A stretch of 64,000 nucleotides of DNA from Chloroflexota bacterium (GTDB lineage: Bacteria; Chloroflexota; Dehalococcoidia; Tepidiformales; Tepidiformaceae), in NCBI GenBank assembly GCA_026710655.1, contig JAPOQN010000001.1, positions 124,001-188,000 of the forward strand. The letters run 5' to 3'. Made by a program: the position numbers and the translations under genes. Positions 15,400-25,766 of the stretch are shown in pieces; within the stretch, counting starts at the first letter, position 1, and the number at the start of each line of letters is the position of its first letter. Under the pieces are notes generated by a model. The model did not search any database and was not told where the DNA came from. It saw nothing but the letters and a program-made list of their open reading frames with translations.

Positions 15400-17259
15400 G
15401 TGGAGATTGATGTCGCCCTCAGGGCGGCCGCCGCCATCGCCGGAGCCGCCGCGCTCGGTCAGATCATCTCCCGCCGCTTCCCCATTCCCCTCCCCCTCTT
15501 CCTCCTCGGGGCCGGCCTCCTCCTCGGCCACGACGGCCTGAACGTCGTCCGGACCCACGAGCTGCAGGAGCTGGTGCGAATCGTCGTCGTCCTCGCCGTC
15601 GCCCTCATCGTCTTCGAGGGCGGCACTGCCCTGCGCCTCGCCTCCCTGCGCACGCTCGCGCCCGTCGTTCGTAACGTGATCGTGCTTGGCCTCTTCATCA
15701 CGCCCTCCGTGGGGGCCGTCGCCGCCTGGCTCTTCCTCGATTTCGACTGGCGCATGGCCTTCCTCTTCGGCGCCCTCGTGACCGTCACCGGGCCGAGCGT
15801 GCTCACGCCCCTCCTCCGCTCCATCCGCGTCGACGACCGCCTGCGCAACATCCTCGCCAGCGAGGGCGTGATCATCGACCCGTTCGGCGCGCTCCTCACG
15901 CTGTTCCTCCTCGAAATCGTCCTCGCCGAGACGCTCAACGTTGCCGGACCCACCTGGTGGGTGATCGAGCGCCTCCTCATCGGCCTCGCCATCGGGGCGG
16001 CCGGCGCCTTCGTCGTCTGGGCCATGTCGCGCTTCGTGAAGCGGCTGGGCGGACGCGAGATGGCGCTCCTCGTCATCGGGGCCGCCGTGGCCGCCTTCGC
16101 CGCGGCCGAGTCGTTGGCCCACGAGTCGGGCCTCGTGGCGATGGTCCTGATGGCCATCGCCATCGGCAACATCCGCCTGCCCCAGCGCGAGCGCGTCGAC
16201 GACCTGCAGGAGTCGGTCACCGTCTGGCTGATCGCCAGCGTCTACGTGCTGCTCGCCGCCGGCATCAGCATCGACGACCTCACCGGCCTCTGGCCCGAGG
16301 GCCTCATCGTCGTCGGCATTCTCGCCCTCATCGGCCGGCCCCTCCTCATCGTGCTGGCCAGCATCCGCTCCGGGCTCAATTGGCGCGAGCAGGCCTTCCT
16401 CTCCGCCGTCGCCCCCCGTGGCGTGGTGGCCGCCTCGCTCGCCGGCGTCGTCGCCGTCGAGGCCAGCTCGCTCGCCGGCAGCGACGCCTCCCGCCTGGTC
16501 GCCATGGTCTTCGTCGTCATTCTCCTCACCATCGGAATACAATCCGCCTATGCGGGAGCCCTCGCGCGACTCCTCCGGGTCCAGCCCATGACCACCGTCG
16601 TTGCCGGCGCCGGCGAGGTCGGAAGGCGAGTCGCTACCCTGATCGCGGGCTCGGGCGAGCCCGTCCTCGTCGTCGAGACAGACGAGGAAGCCGTCCTGCG
16701 TGCCCGCGAGGAGGGCCTCGAAGTCCTCATCGGTGATATCTCCGATACCGCCGTGCTGGAGAAGATCCGCCTCCACGAGGCCAAGGCGCTCCTCCTCGCC
16801 ACCCCCGACGACGCCCGCAACCTGCTCGCCGCCCAGCTCGCGCGCTCCAAGTTCAACTGCGAGTCCGTATTCGTCCGCGTGAACGACGTCGCCAACATCG
16901 AGGCGTTCCAGAAGCTGGGCGTCGTGCCCGTGAGCCAGTCGGAGGCGGTCGCCTCTGAGCTTGCCCGCATGGTCGCCGGCCCGATGTTCCAGGACATCCT
17001 CGCCCAGGTCGCCGAGGACGTGACGGTCGCCCGCGTGGTCGTGACCTCCGCTTCCGCTCAGCGCGAGATCCAGGCAATCCCCGAGCTCCGCGGCACGCTC
17101 GTCGTGCTCGTGACCCGCGGGAGCGACTCAGTCATCCCCAACGGCCGCACCGAGTTGCGCCTGGGCGACATCGTCACGATCTTCGGCAGCCTCCAGGATC
17201 TCGGCGTCGCTCGCGGCGGCCTCTCCGTGGTCCCCGACCCCGAACCCATCATCTCGTAG
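15400..17259 (+). CDS. Cation:proton antiporter (CPA1/NhaP type) with RCK (TrkA-N, TrkA-C) domains
   Basis: 619 residues. The first 390 form about 12 membrane helices with family signatures LIVFEGGTAL (about 68-77), VTGPSVLTPLLRSIRVD (about 128-144) and SEGVIIDPFGALL (about 153-165). A TrkA-N nucleotide-binding domain begins at about 395 (TTVVAGAGEVGRRVATLIAGSGEPVLVVE), followed by a TrkA-C domain (about 540-605, ending RLGDIVTIFGS). It exchanges Na+ or K+ for H+, with gating probably set by NAD(H) or a nucleotide on the RCK part. GTG 15400 is chosen from the family start and the -10 hexamer 8 bases upstream. Confidence 0.93.
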   Translation: MEIDVALRAAAAIAGAAALGQIISRRFPIPLPLFLLGAGLLLGHDGLNVVRTHELQELVRIVVVLAVALIVFEGGTALRLASLRTLAPVVRNVIVLGLFITPSVGAVAAWLFLDFDWRMAFLFGALVTVTGPSVLTPLLRSIRVDDRLRNILASEGVIIDPFGALLTLFLLEIVLAETLNVAGPTWWVIERLLIGLAIGAAGAFVVWAMSRFVKRLGGREMALLVIGAAVAAFAAAESLAHESGLVAMVLMAIAIGNIRLPQRERVDDLQESVTVWLIASVYVLLAAGISIDDLTGLWPEGLIVVGILALIGRPLLIVLASIRSGLNWREQAFLSAVAPRGVVAASLAGVVAVEASSLAGSDASRLVAMVFVVILLTIGIQSAYAGALARLLRVQPMTTVVAGAGEVGRRVATLIAGSGEPVLVVETDEEAVLRAREEGLEVLIGDISDTAVLEKIRLHEAKALLLATPDDARNLLAAQLARSKFNCESVFVRVNDVANIEAFQKLGVVPVSQSEAVASELARMVAGPMFQDILAQVAEDVTVARVVVTSASAQREIQAIPELRGTLVVLVTRGSDSVIPNGRTELRLGDIVTIFGSLQDLGVARGGLSVVPDPEPIIS

Positions 17260-17279
17260 CCGCGCCCGTCTCCAACCGC

Positions 17280-17285
17280 TACGAT
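17280..17285 (+). promoter_or_regulatory. -10 element, leaderless promoter
   Basis: TACGAT with a 6-base gap to GTG 17292. Confidence 0.45.
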
Positions 17286-17291
17286 CGAAGT

Positions 17292-17645
17292 GTGCGGCTG
17301 CTTCTTCTGCTTCTGCTCCCCGTCCTCGTCTCGCTCATCGGGCTGGTGTTGCGCACCTGGCTCTCGATGCGCATGGGCGAGCGCAACCGCATCCTCGATG
17401 CCACCGTCACGGACGTCCGCTCCTCCCCCGCCGACTCGGAGAACCGCGAAGCGGGAGCCCGCCCGCGTGCGGGCCGGCGCGAACGGCCTCCGTGCGGGCG
17501 CTACAACCTGCATCTGCTCTTCCGGTTGGTCGGCAGCGAACAGGGATGCCGCCACTGCGCCGCCATCGAGCAGGCCCGCTACGAGGAAGACGCCGCCGCC
17601 GCGGTCGATGCCGCCGAGCAGGCCCTGCGGGGCGACCGCCCCTAG
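17292..17645 (+). CDS. Small membrane-anchored hypothetical protein
   Basis: 117 residues, not recognised. An N-terminal hydrophobic segment (RLLLLLLLPVLVSLIGLVL, residues 2-20) is a membrane anchor or uncleaved signal. The rest is Arg-rich and polar with a CRHC pair near residue 86 and a terminal Ala/Glu-rich helix. Start at GTG 17292 has the same -10-to-start spacing as other leaderless genes here. It ends in the CTAG shared with the convergent cysteine desulfurase. Real by position and start signal; function unknown. Confidence 0.55.
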   Translation: MRLLLLLLLPVLVSLIGLVLRTWLSMRMGERNRILDATVTDVRSSPADSENREAGARPRAGRRERPPCGRYNLHLLFRLVGSEQGCRHCAAIEQARYEEDAAAAVDAAEQALRGDRP

Positions 17646-18817
17646 CGCGCCGCCACCGCCGAAAGCCGCGCCCGCTCCACCTCGCCCGGTAGCGCCTCCA
17701 GGACCGTGTCGATATCCGCCTCGGTCGTGCCCTCGCCCAGGCTGAAGCGCACGCTGCCCGCCGCCCGCCGGATGGGGACGCCCATCGCCAGCAGCACGTG
17801 CGATGGCTCCCACATGGCGTTCGAGCAGGCGCTGCCCGTGCTCGCGGCGATGCCGCGCGCATCCAGCCGCGCCACCAGGTCGTCCCCCTCAATGCCGTCG
17901 AAGGAGATGTTCAGGTTGTTCGGCAGGCAGTTCTCCTGGCACCCGTTCGTCTCCGCGTCGGGGACTGCTGCCAGCACGCCCTCCCGCAACCGCTCGCGCA
18001 GCGCCCGCACCCGCGACGCTCGCGCTTCCACGCCCGCGCTGGCCAGTTCGAGCGCTTTCGCCGTGCCCGCGATGCCGGCCACGTTCTCAGTGCCCGCCCG
18101 CTTCTGCATCTCCTGGCCACCGCCCAGCAGCAGTGCATGGAAGGGTGTTGCCCGCCGCAGGAAGAGCACCCCGCTCCCCTTCGGCCCCCCGAACTTGTGC
18201 GAGGACAGGCTCAGCGCATCGATGCCCAGCGCCTGCACGTCGACCGGTGTCCAGCCGAGCGCCTGTACGGCGTCCGTGTGCAGCATCACGCGGTGTCGCT
18301 GGCGGACTGCGTATTCCCGCAGGATCGCCGCCAGTTCCGCCACCGGCTCGATCGTGCCCACCTCGTTGTTCGCCAGCATCACGCTTGCCAGCACGGTGTC
18401 GGGGCGAAGCGCTCGCTCGAACTCCGCCGGGCTCACGTGCCCGAAGCCGTCGCACCCGATCGTCGTCACCTCGAACCCCAGCTCCTCCAGGAACTGGGAC
18501 GCGTGAATCGCCGCGTGGTGCTCGATCGCTGTCGTGATCACGTGAGAGCCCGCCCCCGCCCGCCGCATCGCGTAGGCGATGCCCAGCATCGCCGTGTTGA
18601 TCGCCTCCGTCCCCCCGCTCGTGAAGAGCACCTCCGAGGTGCGGGCGTTGAGGCAGTTCGCGACCGTTTCGCGCGCTTCGTCCACCGCCTCCTGCGCGAC
18701 GCGCCCTGCCTCGTAGTGTCCGCTGGGGTTGCCGAAACGCTCGCCCAGGAAGGGCAGCATCGCCTCCCGCGCTTCCGGGCGCAGGGGCGTTGTCGCGGCG
18801 TGATCGAGGTAGACCAT
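17642..18817 (-). CDS. Cysteine desulfurase (NifS/IscS family)
   Basis: 391-residue PLP enzyme that takes sulfur from cysteine for Fe-S clusters and thiolated cofactors. PLP Lys208 lies in SSHKFGGPKG, the persulfide-forming Cys331 in STGSACSNAMWEPSHVL, the aminotransferase-V start is YLDHAATTPL, and RAGTENV (about 240-246) is conserved. No IscU, IscA or ThiI gene is adjacent, so it may serve several pathways, including the tRNA and molybdenum cofactor routes. TAGGCT ends 7 bases before ATG 18817: leaderless layout. Confidence 0.96.
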   Translation of the reverse strand: MVYLDHAATTPLRPEAREAMLPFLGERFGNPSGHYEAGRVAQEAVDEARETVANCLNARTSEVLFTSGGTEAINTAMLGIAYAMRRAGAGSHVITTAIEHHAAIHASQFLEELGFEVTTIGCDGFGHVSPAEFERALRPDTVLASVMLANNEVGTIEPVAELAAILREYAVRQRHRVMLHTDAVQALGWTPVDVQALGIDALSLSSHKFGGPKGSGVLFLRRATPFHALLLGGGQEMQKRAGTENVAGIAGTAKALELASAGVEARASRVRALRERLREGVLAAVPDAETNGCQENCLPNNLNISFDGIEGDDLVARLDARGIAASTGSACSNAMWEPSHVLLAMGVPIRRAAGSVRFSLGEGTTEADIDTVLEALPGEVERARLSAVAAR

Positions 18818-18824
18818 CCGCTTC

Positions 18825-18830
18825 AGCCTA
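18825..18830 (-). promoter_or_regulatory. -10 element, leaderless promoter of cysteine desulfurase
   Basis: TAGGCT on the minus strand, 7 bases before ATG 18817. Confidence 0.5.
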
Positions 18831-18868
18831 GCAGAGCGCCGCCTCCCGTTCGCCCGGAAGCGTGGTCG

Positions 18869-19573
18869 CTAGAACTGGTAGTAGAGCCCGAACTGCCCCG
18901 CCCCGATGGGCGCGTTCGGCCCTGAGGAGGAGATCGCCACCACCCCCAGCACCAGCACCAGCATCCCGAAGCCAAGCAGGCACGATACGACCGCCTGCAC
19001 CGGCGGCGCCCCCGTCGCCGACTGCACTGCGTAGATCATCGCCACCAGCAGCAGCGCCAGCGGCATCAGCGCGAACAGCGGGTACAGCACGGGGACGAAC
19101 ATCCCCACCGAGAGCGCCAGCGGCGCCGCTGCGTAGCCCATCGTCCGTACGATCGCGAGCAGGTCCACCTGCACGCGGAAGAACTGCACCATCAGCACGT
19201 AGACGAGGAGCGACGTCGCCCCGTACATCGCCGCCAGGAACAGCGATCCCAGCAGGAAGCCGTTGACGAAGGCGTTCGGCGGGGAGAGCTCCGAGACCTC
19301 CCAGTGGAGCCACGCGCCGAGTCCCGCAAGCAGACAGGCCCCGCCCGCCACGACCAGCGCCGAACCCAGCTCACGCTCGTCGTCCCGCACTTCGTCGAAC
19401 ACGGACGTGTCCAGGAACAGCATCCGCAGCAGCCGGTCCACCGTCAGTCTCGCCGGGCGCAAGTCGATGCTGGCGATCCCGTGCAGTACCCGTTGCAGCA
19501 GCTCCGAAGCGCGCCTCACAGCCTTCAGCCTCATGCACTCCCGTGCCCGCGCCCGCCTCCTGACGGTGCGCAT
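18869..19573 (-). CDS. Yip1-like integral membrane protein
   Basis: About 234 residues with an N-terminal cytosolic part containing DRLLRMLFLDTSVFDEVRDDE, typical of bacterial Yip1-domain proteins, followed by about five membrane helices from residue 75 on. Function of bacterial members is unknown. I chose ATG 19573 because AAGGA precedes it by 6 bases; a TTG two codons upstream and an ATG at 19534 are alternatives. A -10-like TAGAGT lies at 19619-19624, so this gene has an ordinary leader. Confidence 0.75.
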   Translation of the reverse strand: MRTVRRRARARECMRLKAVRRASELLQRVLHGIASIDLRPARLTVDRLLRMLFLDTSVFDEVRDDERELGSALVVAGGACLLAGLGAWLHWEVSELSPPNAFVNGFLLGSLFLAAMYGATSLLVYVLMVQFFRVQVDLLAIVRTMGYAAAPLALSVGMFVPVLYPLFALMPLALLLVAMIYAVQSATGAPPVQAVVSCLLGFGMLVLVLGVVAISSSGPNAPIGAGQFGLYYQF

Positions 19574-19618
19574 GCCCAATCCTTGTGTCCCGGGGGATGC
19601 GTCCCGGTACGGCTCCGC

Positions 19619-19624
19619 ACTCTA
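19619..19624 (-). promoter_or_regulatory. -10 element of the Yip1-like gene
   Basis: TAGAGT on the minus strand, giving a leader of about 40 bases that contains the AAGGA ribosome site. Confidence 0.4.
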
Positions 19625-19648
19625 GCACAGGCCTGCGTTGGGGCTGCC

Positions 19649-20353
19649 TTAGCCGCTGGCGATGGGGCGCTTCGCGGGCATTCCAGGCCGCCTCGGATAC
19701 CGCGATGGTGTCGGACCAGTCTTGCGGAAGAGCTGCACCGACATCCGCCCGGAAATCTCCTCGCGCATCCCTTCCGTGCCGGTGTGCTCGCAGGCGAGGG
19801 CGGCCATGGCGGCTTCCGCCTCCCCGAGTTCCGCCTCCCCCCGCGAGCCCTTCACTGCTGCGACCGTCCCGCCCGTGGCTGCCAGTGGCGCGGTGTACTC
19901 CAGCAGCACCGGCAGGGGCGCGACCGCCCGCGCGACCACGAGACTGGCGCTATCCCGCAACATCCCCCGACCCGCCTCCTCCGCCCGCTCCCCGTGCGCC
20001 GTCACGTTGTCGAATCCGAGTGTCGCCGCCATCTCTGTCAGCAACTCCGCGCGCTTCTTCCTTGCCTCCACCAGGTGGACCTCCACGTCCGGGGCGACCG
20101 CCGCGATCACCAGCCCCGGGAAGCCGCCCCCGCTCCCCACGTCCACCACCACACCCCGCCTCGGGGCCCCCGCCAGGCGGTACGTCTCAAGCGACTCCGC
20201 GTAGTGGCGTGCCACCACGTCCTCGCCCGTCACGGTGGTCGTCTGCACGGGCGCTGCGGCCAGGATCTCGGCGTGGCGGCGCAGCAGCGGCAGCCAGCGC
20301 CCGGGCTCGTCCAGGTCGGGGAAAAGTGCGGGGAGTATTTCCCACTCAAGCAT
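19649..20353 (-). CDS. rsmG: 16S rRNA (guanine(527)-N(7))-methyltransferase
   Basis: 234 residues. Class I SAM methyltransferase of the GidB family: VVVDVGSGGGFPGLVIA (about 68-84) binds SAM, HLVEARKKRAELL follows, and VVARAVAPLPVLLEY (about 138-152) contains the conserved RAVA block. It methylates G527 in the 530 loop of 16S rRNA; loss gives low-level streptomycin resistance in known bacteria. Start at ATG 20353 follows GGGGGGAA. It is divergent from the GreA fusion gene, with 67 bases between starts. The last 25 residues are a basic Pro/Arg tail. Confidence 0.95.
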   Translation of the reverse strand: MLEWEILPALFPDLDEPGRWLPLLRRHAEILAAAPVQTTTVTGEDVVARHYAESLETYRLAGAPRRGVVVDVGSGGGFPGLVIAAVAPDVEVHLVEARKKRAELLTEMAATLGFDNVTAHGERAEEAGRGMLRDSASLVVARAVAPLPVLLEYTAPLAATGGTVAAVKGSRGEAELGEAEAAMAALACEHTGTEGMREEISGRMSVQLFRKTGPTPSRYPRRPGMPAKRPIASG

Positions 20354-20408
20354 CGTATTTCCCCCCGGATTGATGGACGCCCGGCCGGTCCCTTGGGCAG
20401 GCGCATGG

Positions 20409-20414
20409 TACGAT
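20409..20414 (+). promoter_or_regulatory. -10 element, leaderless promoter of the GreA fusion gene
   Basis: TACGAT with a 6-base gap to ATG 20421. Confidence 0.5.
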
Positions 20415-20420
20415 GCTTGA

Positions 20421-21239
20421 ATGAGTGATCAGCCGGGGACAAGTGCCTCCATAACGCTTGGCGAGGCGCTTGAGGAATACCTCGGAACCCTCGCGCCTGA
20501 AGCCCACAACAACGCCTCTCCCTTCGTCCGCCGCTACGTTGAGCATGCCGGCCACGATACCGCCGTCGCCGCCCTGACTGGCGCCCGCGTCGAGTCCTAT
20601 GCCGAGTCGCAGATCCAGATCTCCGACCCCGCCGCGCCCAAGCGGGTTGCCGCCCTCAAGGCCTGGTTTCAGTACCTGAAGAAGCGGAGCTACGTCGAGA
20701 AGAACTACGGCGTGCATATCCGCCTGCGTCGCTCCGCGGGACGCGCCGTGGCCGCTCACGCGGTCAACGAAGCCCCCATTGAGATGACCGCCGAGGGCAT
20801 CACGAACCTCCAGGGCGAACTCGACAAGCTTGAGGGCCATGTGCCCGATCTCGTGAAGGCCATCTCCCTTGCCCGCGAGGACAAGGATTTCCGCGAGAAC
20901 GCACCCCTTGAGGCCGCCCGCGAGGCGCTCGCGTTCAACGAGACCCGTCGCCGCGAGATAAACGCAACGCTCCGCCGTGCCGTCGCCGTTGATGAAGGCG
21001 CTTCCCCCGACGATCGTTCGACCATCGGGTCCACCGTCCAGGTCACCCGGATCGATAACGACCGCGACATGGAGTACAAGCTCGTGAGCGCGCGCGAGGC
21101 GAACGCCGCCGACCGCAAGATCTCGGTTGAGTCGCCGGTCGGCAAGGAACTCCTGGGCCGTCGCGCCGGTGACGAGGTCACCGTCTCGGTGCCCTCGGGA
21201 GTGGTGCAATTCCGCGTAACCGGCGTCAGCAAGTCCTGA
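20421..21239 (+). CDS. GreA/GreB-type transcript cleavage factor fused to an integrase-like core-binding domain
   Basis: 272 residues, about 110 longer than GreA. Residues 122-192 are the GreA coiled coil (MTAEGITNLQGELDKLEG) with tip REDKDFREN; Asp156 and Glu159 match the catalytic GreA Asp41 and Glu44, so RNA-cleavage stimulation should be retained. Residues 200-272 are the FKBP-like domain (PVGKELLGRRAGDEVTV). Residues 11-98 look like the SAM-like N-terminal domain of tyrosine recombinases (LGEALEEYLGTL, then KRVAALKAWFQYLKKRSYVEKNYG). No recombinase catalytic domain is present. The extra domain probably binds nucleic acid or RNA polymerase. Leaderless-type promoter. Confidence 0.85.
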   Translation: MSDQPGTSASITLGEALEEYLGTLAPEAHNNASPFVRRYVEHAGHDTAVAALTGARVESYAESQIQISDPAAPKRVAALKAWFQYLKKRSYVEKNYGVHIRLRRSAGRAVAAHAVNEAPIEMTAEGITNLQGELDKLEGHVPDLVKAISLAREDKDFRENAPLEAAREALAFNETRRREINATLRRAVAVDEGASPDDRSTIGSTVQVTRIDNDRDMEYKLVSAREANAADRKISVESPVGKELLGRRAGDEVTVSVPSGVVQFRVTGVSKS

Positions 21240-21258
21240 CGCTCCTGCCCGTCCTCCC

Positions 21259-23705
<2,447 letters not shown>

Positions 23706-23731
23706 TCGCCGAGCGGTCTCGCACCAGTCCT

Positions 23732-23760
23732 GAGAGGCGCACCCCGTGGGTGCGCCTCTC
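23732..23760 (+). terminator. Terminator after katG
   Basis: GAGAGGCGCACCC, loop CGT, then its exact complement: a 13-base perfect stem, followed by only two T residues. A strong hairpin 26 bases after the katG stop. Confidence 0.7.
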
Positions 23761-23789
23761 TTCGATCTGCCTGCACGGGCCCGCTGCGT

Positions 23790-23795
23790 CACAAT
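23790..23795 (+). promoter_or_regulatory. -10 element, leaderless promoter of the cupredoxin gene
   Basis: CACAAT with a 6-base gap to GTG 23802; a weaker match than the TANNNT sites. Confidence 0.35.
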
Positions 23796-23801
23796 CGTCC
23801 T

Positions 23802-24146
23802 GTGCGCCGCCTCCCTGCCTTCCTCGCCATTGCGGCCCTTCTCGCCCTCGCGGCCTGCGCCGACCCCGGCGTCCCCGCCCCCACGGGCGTCCCCGAGAAC
23901 GCACCGTTCGTGTCGCAGGACCGTCTCACCTTCTCCCCGAGGGAACTGCAGGTTCGCGCCGGCGAGCGCATCTACTTCTGGAACGGCGAGACCGCCGTCC
24001 ACAACCTCGTCTTCGACAAGGCAGCCCGTTCCCCCGACATGGAGGCAGGCGACATCTTCGTCTGGCGCTTCGAGACCCCGGGCGAGCACGTCGTCACCTG
24101 CGACTACCACCCGCAGATGCGCCTGCGCGTGACCGTCCTGCCATAG
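23802..24146 (+). CDS. Cupredoxin-domain lipoprotein
   Basis: 114 residues. An N-terminal signal with lipobox LALAAC (Cys19) anchors it to the outer face of the membrane. The remainder is one plastocyanin/azurin-like domain: His67 (AVHNLVF) and the C-terminal cluster Cys100-His103-Met106 (VTCDYHPQM) give the full type 1 copper site. It is likely a small blue-copper electron carrier or copper-binding protein. Gene starts at GTG 23802 next to its -10 hexamer. No oxidase genes are nearby to name a partner. Confidence 0.88.
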   Translation: MRRLPAFLAIAALLALAACADPGVPAPTGVPENAPFVSQDRLTFSPRELQVRAGERIYFWNGETAVHNLVFDKAARSPDMEAGDIFVWRFETPGEHVVTCDYHPQMRLRVTVLP

Positions 24147-24201
24147 TCCCCACGCCCGCGCTCCCGTACGCTAGCGGCCAATCGCTGCGCGGAGGCCGAG
24201 C

Positions 24202-24996
24202 ATGGAATTTCAGGACATCCTCTGGGAAGTCGATGAGGACGGGGTCGCCCATCTCACCCTCAACAGGCCCGAGAAGCTGAACGCCATCAGCCTCGATACG
24301 CTGGCCGAGGTCGAGCAGGCCATCGCCATGGCCAATGACGACGACAACGTGCGCTGCATCCTGATCACGGGAGCGGGCCGCGGCTTCAGCTCCGGCACCG
24401 ACCTCACCGCCCGCGGCGGCAATCGCGCTGAGCGGCCCTTTCCCGGCCGCGCCGGCATCACGCGCAGCACGATGCTCTGGCCCGCTTACCTCTACAACTC
24501 CAACAAGCCCAGCGTCTGCGCCGTCAACGGCGTCTGTGTCGGCGCCGGCTTCTCCTTCGCCCTCGCCGCCGACATCCGCATCGCCTCCACCGAGGCGCGC
24601 TTCAGCGCCATCTTCGTGAAGCGCGCCATCGTCCCCGATTCCGGCGCCAGCTGGCTCCTGCCCCGCCGCGTCGGCATGGAGCACGCCCTCCGCATGATGT
24701 ACACGGGCCGCATGGTCGGCGCCGAGGAGGCGAAGGAGATCGGCCTTGTCAGCGAGGTTGCCCCCCACGACGAGCTCATGACCCGCGCCGGCAACCTCGC
24801 CCGCGAGATTGCCCGCGGCCCCTCCGTCGCCGTCGAGGTCTCGAAGAAGCTGGTGCGGGAGAGCCTCCACCGCGGCATCGAAGAGCAGACCGAGATGGAG
24901 AACTTCTACCAGTCCTACATGCAGCAGACCGAGGACGTAAATGAAGGCCGCCTCGCCTTCGTCGAGAAGCGTGAACCCAACTTCCAGGGGCGCTAG
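24202..24996 (+). CDS. Enoyl-CoA hydratase/isomerase family protein
   Basis: 264-residue crotonase-fold protein. LTLNRPEKLNAIS opens the family core, ITGAGRGFSSGTDL (about 53-66) holds the first oxyanion-hole segment and AVNGVCVGAGFSFALAADIRIAS (about 107-129) the second. The usual pair of catalytic Glu residues is not clearly conserved; the second region reads KRAIVPDSGASWLLPRRVG, as in many isomerase-like or dehalogenase-like members. Start at ATG 24202 follows GCGGAGG, with a -10-like TACGCT about 35 bases upstream. Its stop lies in the CTAG shared with the convergent gene. Exact acyl-CoA substrate unknown. Confidence 0.92.
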   Translation: MEFQDILWEVDEDGVAHLTLNRPEKLNAISLDTLAEVEQAIAMANDDDNVRCILITGAGRGFSSGTDLTARGGNRAERPFPGRAGITRSTMLWPAYLYNSNKPSVCAVNGVCVGAGFSFALAADIRIASTEARFSAIFVKRAIVPDSGASWLLPRRVGMEHALRMMYTGRMVGAEEAKEIGLVSEVAPHDELMTRAGNLAREIARGPSVAVEVSKKLVRESLHRGIEEQTEMENFYQSYMQQTEDVNEGRLAFVEKREPNFQGR

Positions 24997-25727
24997 CCGG
25001 CCAACTCCCGCACGATCCGTCGCAACTCGCGGATAGCCTCGGGCATCCGCGGGCCGTACCACCAGAGCAGCTTCCCATCGACCACCGCCGGCGGCGCGAT
25101 GCCGGCGAACTCGGGGATGTGCCCCTCGTTGAACCGGTAGGGCTCATCCGGCAGCAGGATCGCATCCGGCTTCAGCGCCGCGACCTCCTCCAGCGTCACC
25201 TCCGGGTAGCGTGTCCGCCCAGCCAGTACGTTCGTCCCTCCCGCCGCTTCCAGCACCGAGTCTCCGTAGGTGCCCCCGGCCAGCCCCATCAGGGGGTTTC
25301 GCCAGATGGGCACGAACAGCGCCGTCCGCCGCTCCCCGCCCCCCTCCTCGACCGCCGCCCGCACCTCCCCCACCAGCCCCTCCGCCTCCGCTTCCCGCCC
25401 CAGCGCGTCCCCAAGTTCGACGATCATCGCCAGCGCTTCCTCCACGCTGTTGGGGTCGGTCAGGAGCACGTTTAGGCCTGCGTCGCGCAGCGCCTCGACG
25501 TCCTCGCGGCGGTTCTCCTCCCGGTTCGCGATGACGAGGTCGGGGGCCATGGCCGTGATCGCGGCGATGTCGGGATTCTTCGTCCCCCCGATTGCCGGCA
25601 CGACCTCGATCTGCCCGGCGGGCTCCTCGCAGAAGCGCGTCCGTCCGCGCAGTGCGTCCCCGCAGCCCAGCCACCACACCAGCTCGGTCAGGCTCGGGAC
25701 AAGCGAGACGATCCGCTCCGGCGCCAT
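24993..25727 (-). CDS. Helical-backbone metal receptor (BtuF/FecB-like substrate-binding fold), cytosolic
   Basis: 244 residues matching the class III periplasmic binding fold used for cobalamin and iron-siderophores: RIVSLVPSLTELVWWLG at the start, DLVIANREENRREDVEAL around 65-85, and GGTNVLAGRTRYPEVTLEEVAALKPDAILLPDEPY in the second lobe. There is no signal peptide or lipobox, and no permease or ATPase gene nearby, so it is probably not an importer subunit; a soluble corrinoid or haem binding role is possible. A TAGGCT hexamer sits 7 bases before ATG 25727. Confidence 0.85.
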   Translation of the reverse strand: MAPERIVSLVPSLTELVWWLGCGDALRGRTRFCEEPAGQIEVVPAIGGTKNPDIAAITAMAPDLVIANREENRREDVEALRDAGLNVLLTDPNSVEEALAMIVELGDALGREAEAEGLVGEVRAAVEEGGGERRTALFVPIWRNPLMGLAGGTYGDSVLEAAGGTNVLAGRTRYPEVTLEEVAALKPDAILLPDEPYRFNEGHIPEFAGIAPPAVVDGKLLWWYGPRMPEAIRELRRIVRELAG

Positions 25728-25734
25728 GCCCCGG

Positions 25735-25740
25735 AGCCTA
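25735..25740 (-). promoter_or_regulatory. -10 element, leaderless promoter
   Basis: TAGGCT on the minus strand, 7 bases before ATG 25727. Confidence 0.5.
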
Positions 25741-25766
25741 CGACAGCGCGTCCTCGCGCGCTGTGG

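Noticed and set aside
17280-17645. Whether the 117-residue protein is a shadow of the cysteine desulfurase or antiporter
   Set aside because: It overlaps neither gene except for the shared stop and has its own -10-like start signal, so I kept it as a gene.
20421-20720. Possible integrase gene remnant
   Set aside because: The integrase-like domain is in one continuous frame with an intact GreA and has its own start; it reads as a fusion, not a broken recombinase.
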